This document shows, piece after piece, positions 1-5,197 of a DNA stretch of 6,640 nucleotides. The position numbers and the translations under genes are program-made. This stretch comes from Acidobacteriota bacterium (lineage in GTDB: Bacteria > Acidobacteriota > Aminicenantia > UBA2199). Position 1 is the stretch's first letter; each line of letters begins with the position of its first letter. The stretch lies in NCBI GenBank assembly GCA_021817755.1, contig JAKAGC010000226.1:1-6640 (forward strand), read 5' to 3'. The notes below the pieces were generated by a model, which ran no database searches, was not told the origin of the DNA, and saw only the letters and a list, made by a program, of their open reading frames with translations.

Positions 1-1
1 A

Positions 2-199
2 CATGTGTTTTCTCTTGCATCTACCCCCTCTGAATTTGTAAAAGCATTGGAATCGTCCAATTCCATCCGGCATGACATCCATTTAATGAAAAAAAGACTT
101 TCAGTTGCAAAACTTCAGGATTACCATATTCGTTTTCAGAATCTCCTCCTGAAAATTCAACAGATATTGTCTCTAAATAATTCCCCCAATATGGAGTAA
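2..199 (+). CDS. C-terminal tail of a probable GT-B glycosyltransferase (5' end outside window)
   Basis: The frame is open from base 2 to the TAA at 197-199, leaving 65 residues, so this is the end of a gene that starts left of the window. The GTG at base 5 opens the visible part but has no upstream context and is unlikely to be the true start. The tail reads like the last two helices of a GT1/GT4-like glycosyltransferase: a small loop (LASTPSEFVKAL), a basic helix (RHDIHLMKKR), an aromatic/charged turn (QDYHIRF), then an amphipathic helix (LLLKIQQILSL). This matches the usual end of such enzymes, where an 'eW..R' turn precedes the final helix. No catalytic motif is visible, so the family call rests on pattern only. 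The stop lies 5 bp before the next ATG, and the last codons carry that gene's ribosome binding site, so the two genes are probably co-transcribed. Confidence 0.45.
   Translation, partial: HVFSLASTPSEFVKALESSNSIRHDIHLMKKRLSVAKLQDYHIRFQNLLLKIQQILSLNNSPNME
193..196 (+). promoter_or_regulatory. Ribosome binding site of the AsnB-like gene
   Basis: GGAG lies 8 nt before the ATG at 205, inside the last codons of the upstream gene. Together with the obligatory Cys2 after Met1 of the downstream protein, it fixes that start. Confidence 0.7.
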
Positions 200-204
200 A
201 TAAG

Positions 205-2124
205 ATGTGTGGAATTGCAGGAATATATAATTTCGATCTTTCGCCCATTCCCTCTATTGAACGAAAATTAGCCGTCATGAATACCATACAGAAACATCGC
301 GGACCCGATGGCGATGGCACATGGGTATATAGGAAAAAACATATCGGCCTTGCTCATCAACGCCTCAGTATTATCGATTTAACCACAGGCGATCAACCCA
401 TGAAAGATTCCGGTGGAAACATTATTGTATTCAATGGCGAAATTTACAATTATATCGAATTGAGAAAAGAACTCGGCGAGGAATTATTTACAACTACTTC
501 CGATACCGAAGTCATACTCCACGCGTATCGAAGATGGGGTGTCGATTGCGTAAAGCATTTTAAAGGAATGTTTGCTTTTGCTCTCTGGGATGATGTCAGG
601 CAGGTTCTTTTTTGTGCAAGAGATAGATTCGGTATTAAACCCTTTTATTATACCATTGTCCATAATACCTTCTATTTCGCTTCAGAGATTAAAACACTCC
701 TTCCTTTTATTCAAATAAAAACCGATCTCGAAGGTTTTAAGGATTACCTTACCTTCCAATTTGTCCTAAACGGCCGCACTCTTTTTAAAGATGTACATGA
801 ACTCTCACCCGCTCACTATCTCGAAGTTACCTCCAATAGATGCAATCCTGTTTCCTATTGGCAGTTGAATTATTCCCCCGATTTCGACCATACCCATACC
901 TACTTCCAGGAGAAATTGACCCAATTACTCAATGAATCAGTCGCACTTCATCTTAGAAGCGATGTTCCCGTAGGTGCCTATGTAAGCGGAGGGCTCGATT
1001 CCGGTGTTATTGCCTCTCTCGCTGCCAGGAACAAAGGAAAGGATAATATCGTCGGTTTTCATGGTAAATTCGCCTCTTATGGCAATGAATACGACGAAAG
1101 CTCCTACGCTAAAATTCTGGCTTCTCAAGCCGGTTTTAATTTATACGATATCGATATTCAAGCTTCCCATTTTATTCAAAATATTGAAAAAGTCATTTAC
1201 CATCTCGATTATCCCGTTGCCGGTCCCGGCTCTTTCCCTCAATATATGGTCTCCCAGCTTGCATCCCAACACCGGAAAGTCGTACTCGGTGGTCAGGGCG
1301 GAGATGAAATCTTCGGCGGTTATACCCGTTATCTCATCGCTTATTTTGAGCAGTGTATTAAAGGTGCCATCGACGGTACCATGCACGGTGGGAATTTTAT
1401 TGTTACGTATGAATCCATTATCCCAAACCTTTCCGCCCTTCAAAACTATAAACCCCTTTTAAAAGATTTTTGGAGCGATGGACTCTTTGAAAATATGGAT
1501 CACAGGTATTTTAAACTCATTAATCGTTCCGCCGATATGCTCCATGAAATTCATTGGGATGCTCTCGGCGATTACAGCCCCTTTGAATCCTTTAAACAAA
1601 TCTTTAACAGCAGTAATGTCAAGAAGGAATCCTATTTCGATTTAATGACCAATTTTGATTTTAAAACCCTTCTCCCTGCCCTTCTTCATGTGGAAGACCG
1701 TATGAGCATGGCTCACGGACTCGAAGCACGCGTTCCCCTCCTGTACCATCCCATGATCGAAGTTGCTGCAACCATTCCTTCCAATATCAAATTTAAAGAC
1801 GGTACCATGAAGTATATCTTTAAAGAAATCATCCGTCCCTATATCCCACAAGCCCTTCTCGACAGGAAAGACAAAATGGGGTTCCCAACTCCTCTCACAC
1901 AGTGGATAACAACAGAAGCAAGGGATTATGTATATGATATCTTCTCTTCTCAACAGGCCCGGACCAGGGAGCTTGTCGATAATTCCAGGGTAATCCAATC
2001 TCTCGATAAAGAAAAGAAATTCGGAAGAAAAATATGGGGCTTATTAAGCCTCGAACTCTGGCATAAAAGCTTTCATGATAAAGCTCATCAATACCATGCA
2101 ATGATAAACAAGGAGGAAATTTAA
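205..2124 (+). CDS. asnB: Asparagine synthase-like glutamine amidotransferase (AsnB family)
   Basis: 639 residues, close to the roughly 630 usual for the longer AsnB type. The N-terminal class II glutaminase domain (about 1-190) begins MCGIAG, so Cys2 is the nucleophile after Met removal. Glutamine-binding residues are visible at Arg53, Asn77-Gly78-Glu79 and Asp100, plus the RDRFGIKP motif (139-146). The synthetase domain has the PP-loop SGGLDS at 261-266 and GGQGGDEIFGGY at 362-373. The family reaction uses glutamine-derived ammonia and ATP (released as AMP and PPi) to amidate a carboxylate through an acyl-adenylate. Two residues are unusual: Gln364 stands where E. coli AsnB has catalytic Glu348 in its GEGxDE motif, and the usual RVPFLD reads RVPLLY (509-514). 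Next to sugar enzymes, it may amidate a uronic acid or another glycan carboxyl rather than aspartate. That is inference; free asparagine synthesis is not excluded, so the symbol denotes the family only. It ends 1 bp before the next start. Confidence 0.93.
   Translation: MCGIAGIYNFDLSPIPSIERKLAVMNTIQKHRGPDGDGTWVYRKKHIGLAHQRLSIIDLTTGDQPMKDSGGNIIVFNGEIYNYIELRKELGEELFTTTSDTEVILHAYRRWGVDCVKHFKGMFAFALWDDVRQVLFCARDRFGIKPFYYTIVHNTFYFASEIKTLLPFIQIKTDLEGFKDYLTFQFVLNGRTLFKDVHELSPAHYLEVTSNRCNPVSYWQLNYSPDFDHTHTYFQEKLTQLLNESVALHLRSDVPVGAYVSGGLDSGVIASLAARNKGKDNIVGFHGKFASYGNEYDESSYAKILASQAGFNLYDIDIQASHFIQNIEKVIYHLDYPVAGPGSFPQYMVSQLASQHRKVVLGGQGGDEIFGGYTRYLIAYFEQCIKGAIDGTMHGGNFIVTYESIIPNLSALQNYKPLLKDFWSDGLFENMDHRYFKLINRSADMLHEIHWDALGDYSPFESFKQIFNSSNVKKESYFDLMTNFDFKTLLPALLHVEDRMSMAHGLEARVPLLYHPMIEVAATIPSNIKFKDGTMKYIFKEIIRPYIPQALLDRKDKMGFPTPLTQWITTEARDYVYDIFSSQQARTRELVDNSRVIQSLDKEKKFGRKIWGLLSLELWHKSFHDKAHQYHAMINKEEI
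2110..2116 (+). promoter_or_regulatory. Strong ribosome binding site of the first SDR gene
   Basis: AAGGAGG sits 9 nt before the ATG at 2126 and inside the last codons of the AsnB-like gene. This near-perfect Shine-Dalgarno fixes the start and suggests high translation of the SDR gene. Confidence 0.8.
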
Positions 2125-2125
2125 A

Positions 2126-3079
2126 ATGAATATATTAATCACAGGCGGAGCAGGATTTGTCGGTTCTCATCTCGCCGACAGATTGTTGAAGGAAGGCCAT
2201 CGCGTACTTGTCATCGATAATTATAAGACCGGTAGACCCATTAATTTAACTCCCCATGAAAATTTAACAATCGTTGAAGATACCATTGCAAATGCACAAA
2301 TGGTTCATCGCGTTTTTCAAGAATTCAAACCCCATCAGGTCGTACACGCCGCCGCTGCATATAAAGACCCCGAAGATTGGAACGAAGACGCCCTCACAAA
2401 TACCATCGGCACCATCAATGTCGTTCGTGCATCACAGAAAATGAATGTAAAACGTTTGATTTACTTCCAGACCTCTCTTTGTTATGGCCTCAAACCCCTT
2501 GAACAACCCATTACCTTAAATCACCCCCTCTTTTCCGGTCAATATTCCGGTGGTAGCAGTTATGCCATAAGTAAGACAGCAGGTGAACAATTTATAGAAC
2601 TCAGTAAGCTCGATTTCATTTCTTTCCGGCTCGCCAATGCCTACGGTCCACGAAATTTAAGCGGTCCTCTTCCCACGTTTTTCCATCGTCTCACCACAGG
2701 AAAACCCTGTTTTGTGATGGATACCCGCCGTGATTTCATCTTTATATATGATCTTGTCGATGTCGTCGTCAAAGCCCTCAACGGTCTCGGAAAATCCGGT
2801 TATTATCATGTCTCTTCCGGTTCCGATTATTCCATAAAAGAACTCTTCGATGCCGTAGTAAAAGCCCTCGGTATTACCCTTGAGAAAGAAGTCGAAGTCA
2901 AACCCCGCGGCGAAGATGATGTTTATACCATTTTACTCGACCCCAATAAAACCGCCTCCCATTTCCAATGGAAAGTAACCACCCCTCTCGAAAAAGGTGT
3001 AAAAGCCGCTGTCGATTATTACAAAGAATTTGGCATTACCCAGACCTATACCCATCTTAAACAGGTAGAAAGTAAGTAA
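2126..3079 (+). CDS. NAD-dependent nucleotide-sugar epimerase/dehydratase (extended SDR)
   Basis: 317 residues, a usual length for the GalE/WcaG-type family. The N-terminal Rossmann fold has the NAD loop GGAGFVG (7-13) and an acidic end to the second strand (VIDN, 29-32) that favours NAD(H). The active site is visible as Thr116 (in FQTSLCYG, equivalent to Ser124 of E. coli GalE), Tyr146 and Lys150 (YAISK). The substrate-side region has RLANAYGPRN (168-177) and RRDFIFIYDLVDVV (201-214). Family members epimerise, dehydrate or reduce UDP-, GDP- or dTDP-hexoses in the cytoplasm. Which reaction applies here cannot be read from sequence. It begins 1 bp after the AsnB-like stop and is surely co-transcribed with it. 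The pairing may reflect work on one sugar, for example making a precursor whose carboxyl is then amidated (inference). It is only distantly related to the second SDR of this window, so the two probably act on different substrates or steps. Confidence 0.9.
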   Translation: MNILITGGAGFVGSHLADRLLKEGHRVLVIDNYKTGRPINLTPHENLTIVEDTIANAQMVHRVFQEFKPHQVVHAAAAYKDPEDWNEDALTNTIGTINVVRASQKMNVKRLIYFQTSLCYGLKPLEQPITLNHPLFSGQYSGGSSYAISKTAGEQFIELSKLDFISFRLANAYGPRNLSGPLPTFFHRLTTGKPCFVMDTRRDFIFIYDLVDVVVKALNGLGKSGYYHVSSGSDYSIKELFDAVVKALGITLEKEVEVKPRGEDDVYTILLDPNKTASHFQWKVTTPLEKGVKAAVDYYKEFGITQTYTHLKQVESK

Positions 3080-3100
3080 TGATTTATTCTTTTTTTCAAA

Positions 3101-3118
3101 CTCCCATAAAAATGGAGG
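3101..3118 (+). promoter_or_regulatory. Ribosome binding site of the sulfotransferase gene, possibly inside a small hairpin
   Basis: GGAGG (3114-3118) lies 9 nt before the ATG at 3128. The bases just upstream (CTCCCAT, 3101-3107) can pair with ATGGAG (3112-3117) around an AAAA loop, giving six base pairs with one bulged C. That would bury most of the Shine-Dalgarno. The ribosome binding site is clear; the hairpin is short and may not be functional. Confidence 0.6.
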
Positions 3119-3127
3119 CATAATCCT

Positions 3128-4075
3128 ATGACATCCCAGATCTTTATCGGTGGAAGCGGTCGAAGCGGTACAACCTTACTTGTCGATATCATCGGCAGAC
3201 ATCCCCAAATCTACAGCCTTCCCCTTGAAATGCGTTTCATTACCGATCCCGACGGTTTAATTAATCTCGTCGATGCCCTTACATACAATTACTCTCCCTT
3301 CCTGTCCAGGGAAGCACTATACCGGTTCCATCGTCTTATGACATCCTATCTCGCCACCCCTGAAACCAGACCCTACCTCAATTATAATTTCCCCCGTATA
3401 TTCGGTAGCCAGTTCTACTTTCAACACTGCGAACAGTTTATTAATCGATTATCCCAGTACTCATTCCAGGGAAAGAGTGTCTTTGAAGTAAACCCCCAGG
3501 ACCCTGAACTCCATCGCAATATATTCGGCCCCCCTTATTTTGAAAATCGTGAAGAACTCCTTCAAATAGCCGCATCCTTTGTTCATGAGTTATTTATCAA
3601 ACTCGCTTCCAGCCATCAAAAATCCATCTGGTGTGAAAAGACTCCCTTTAATATCCTCCATGCTCAATTCTTGTGGGAACTCTTTCCTCAAGCCCAGGTG
3701 TTGCATATTATCCGCGACCCTCGTGCTGTAGTCAACTCACTCATGCAGCCCGCTTCCTGGTGGGCTCCCAATGATGTCCGCCATGCCGCTCTCTTTTTAA
3801 AACACTTCCTCCAAAGATGGTTCCATGTAAAAGCACAATTGGAAAAAATTCAAAAATTACCCATCCGGATTAAGTATGAAGACCTCTTACAATCTCCCCA
3901 AGAAATTCTTGATAATTTAGCCCATACTCTCCAACTCGATGCCCCTTTCCAGAATATTCCACAAGTTAAAACCGAACGTGCCGATGCCTGGAAAACCAAA
4001 CTCACTCCCCAACAAATCCACATCATCAATCAGGTGCTCCAGGAGGAAATATTAGCTCTTCAATATCCCTTGTGA
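3128..4075 (+). CDS. Sulfotransferase (PAPS-dependent family)
   Basis: 315 residues, a normal length for bacterial sulfotransferases. The N-terminus carries the 5'-phosphosulfate loop GSGRSGTTLL (9-18), with Arg12 in the position held by Lys in many cytosolic enzymes, as is frequent in bacterial members. WCEKTP (168-173) matches the conserved W-x-x-KTP segment. The 3'-phosphate site is IIRDPRAVVNSL (194-205), with Arg196 and Ser204 eight residues apart as in the family. The expected reaction is transfer of sulfate from PAPS to a hydroxyl or amine of an acceptor. Inside a glycan locus the acceptor is most likely a sugar or a glycolipid (inference). No signal peptide or membrane segment is visible, so it should act in the cytoplasm on a nucleotide sugar, lipid-linked glycan or small molecule. 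An in-frame TAA at 3107-3109 with no start codon before 3128 fixes the start. It follows the first SDR gene by 48 bp. Confidence 0.88.
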   Translation: MTSQIFIGGSGRSGTTLLVDIIGRHPQIYSLPLEMRFITDPDGLINLVDALTYNYSPFLSREALYRFHRLMTSYLATPETRPYLNYNFPRIFGSQFYFQHCEQFINRLSQYSFQGKSVFEVNPQDPELHRNIFGPPYFENREELLQIAASFVHELFIKLASSHQKSIWCEKTPFNILHAQFLWELFPQAQVLHIIRDPRAVVNSLMQPASWWAPNDVRHAALFLKHFLQRWFHVKAQLEKIQKLPIRIKYEDLLQSPQEILDNLAHTLQLDAPFQNIPQVKTERADAWKTKLTPQQIHIINQVLQEEILALQYPL

Positions 4076-4085
4076 GGTAAAATAC

Positions 4086-4175
4086 ATGAAAAGTTTATTT
4101 CGATTTATTATTTTTCCCATAAATATTTGTCTTCCCCCCTATATACTTAAATTCAATTCAAGGAGCCATAAATGA
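4086..4175 (+). CDS. Possible 29-residue small ORF bridging the sulfotransferase and second SDR genes
   Basis: This short ORF begins MKSLFRFIIFP and ends in a TGA that overlaps the ATG of the next gene in an ATGA arrangement. A Shine-Dalgarno-like GAGGT (4074-4078) overlaps the sulfotransferase stop and lies 7 nt before its ATG. The peptide has a basic start (Lys2, Arg6), a hydrophobic middle (about residues 7-21, interrupted by prolines) and a basic end, so it could be a small membrane-associated peptide or simply a leader that couples translation across the 96 bp gap. I recognise no family. An ORF of this length can arise by chance in AT-rich sequence, and the downstream ribosome binding site lies within its last codons whether or not it is translated. 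Confidence 0.25.
   Translation: MKSLFRFIIFPINICLPPYILKFNSRSHK
4160..4165 (+). promoter_or_regulatory. Ribosome binding site of the second SDR gene
   Basis: AAGGAG lies 6 nt before the ATG at 4172. An in-frame TAA (4169-4171) sits directly before that ATG, so no upstream start is possible. Confidence 0.75.
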
Positions 4176-5194
4176 GTGTTCTTGTTGTCGGCGGTGCCGG
4201 TTTTGTCGGCAGTAATCTCGTATTAAAGCTATTGGAAAACCAATTTGAACATATCACAGTCATCGATAATCTCATCTCTTCCGAATCTTTCAATATTCCC
4301 CGGGATAAAAGAGTCACCTTTATTCAAGGATCAATTACCAATGATGACATTCTCTCCCAGGTAATCGATCATTTCCAATATATATTCCATCTTGCCACTT
4401 ATCACGGCAACCAGAGCTCCATTCACGATCCCCTTGCCGACCATGAAAACAATACCCTCACCACCTTGAAGCTCTTTAATCATATTAAAGATTTTAAAAA
4501 TATTAAGAAGGTCGTCTATTCCTCTGCCGGATGTTCCGTTGCAGAAAAAAAGTTCGGTCATGTAGAAGCCACTACCGAAGACGATCCCATTAAACTCGAA
4601 CAGGACAGCCCATATTCCATTTCCAAGATTATCGGTGAATTTTATTCCGTCTATTTTCATCGCCAGCATAAATTACCAACCGTTCGCGCCCGTTTTCAAA
4701 ATGTATACGGTCCCCGTGAAATTCTCGGTGCCGGTATTTGGCGCGGTACTCCTGCTACCGTGTGGAGAAATGTGACTCCTACTTTTATTTATAAAGCCAT
4801 TAATCAACTCCCTCTCCCCGTTGAAAACAACGGTATCGCCACTCGCGATTTTATCTATGTCGATGATATCGCTCAAGGTCTTCTTCAATGTGCACTCAAC
4901 GGCCAACCCGGCCAGGTATACAACCTCGCTTCCGGTCGTGAAACCTCCATCTTCCAACTCGCCCAAACCATTAATCAACTCACTCAAAATAAAACCCCTA
5001 TCCAATTCCTCCCACCACGCCCCTGGGACCATTCCGGCAATCGTTTCGGAAGTACTCTTAAATCTCAAACCCAACTCCACTTCAATGCTCAGGTTACCCT
5101 TGAAGAAGGGCTTAAACGAACCATTCAGTGGACCAAAGAAAATATGTCCACTATTCAATCCTGTATCCAAAAACATCAAAATTATATGAAGTGA
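4172..5194 (+). CDS. Second NAD-dependent nucleotide-sugar epimerase/dehydratase (extended SDR)
   Basis: 340 residues with an N-terminal Rossmann fold: NAD loop GGAGFVG (7-13) and an acidic strand end (VIDN, 30-33). The catalytic set is Ser118 (YSSAG), Tyr148 and Lys152 (YSISK). The segment after Ser118 reads AGCSV, where GalE-type enzymes have a YG pair, so the active-site edge differs from the first SDR. Other recognisable blocks are TYHGNQSSIHDP (76-87), a Trp/Gly-rich insert after the YGPRE segment (GAGIWRGTPATVW, 186-198) and RDFIYVDD (225-232). I associate this combination with a distinct SDR subgroup found in polysaccharide loci, by recollection and not by search. Substrate and exact reaction are unknown. 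It lies 96 bp after the sulfotransferase. The glycosyltransferase that follows starts 3 bp after its stop and in the same frame, so translation of the two is probably coupled. Confidence 0.9.
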   Translation: MSVLVVGGAGFVGSNLVLKLLENQFEHITVIDNLISSESFNIPRDKRVTFIQGSITNDDILSQVIDHFQYIFHLATYHGNQSSIHDPLADHENNTLTTLKLFNHIKDFKNIKKVVYSSAGCSVAEKKFGHVEATTEDDPIKLEQDSPYSISKIIGEFYSVYFHRQHKLPTVRARFQNVYGPREILGAGIWRGTPATVWRNVTPTFIYKAINQLPLPVENNGIATRDFIYVDDIAQGLLQCALNGQPGQVYNLASGRETSIFQLAQTINQLTQNKTPIQFLPPRPWDHSGNRFGSTLKSQTQLHFNAQVTLEEGLKRTIQWTKENMSTIQSCIQKHQNYMK

Positions 5195-5197
5195 ACC

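Noticed and set aside
1004..1462. Overlapping + strand ORF (152 codons) inside the AsnB-like gene
   Set aside because: It is out of frame within the PP-loop domain of a clearly conserved gene and has no ribosome binding site or recognisable motif.
3080..3100. T-rich run after the first SDR gene as a terminator
   Set aside because: No GC-rich hairpin precedes the T run, and the next gene follows on the same strand with its own ribosome binding site.
3079..3123. 14-codon ORF starting at a TAATG overlap with the first SDR stop and ending 4 bp before the sulfotransferase start
   Set aside because: It is too short to judge, has no good ribosome binding site and its product (MIYSFFQTPIKMEA) is unremarkable. 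It may help translational coupling but is most easily explained by chance.
4127..4147. Possible promoter in the 96 bp gap (TTGTCT and TATACT)
   Set aside because: The two boxes are only 9 bp apart, far from the 16-18 bp expected for a sigma-70 promoter, and no better -35 fits the TATACT box.
4797..4981. 14-bp direct repeat (CCATTAATCAACTC at 4797-4810 and 4968-4981)
   Set aside because: Both copies are coding and encode the similar short strings AINQL and TINQL. There are only two copies, with no further structure.
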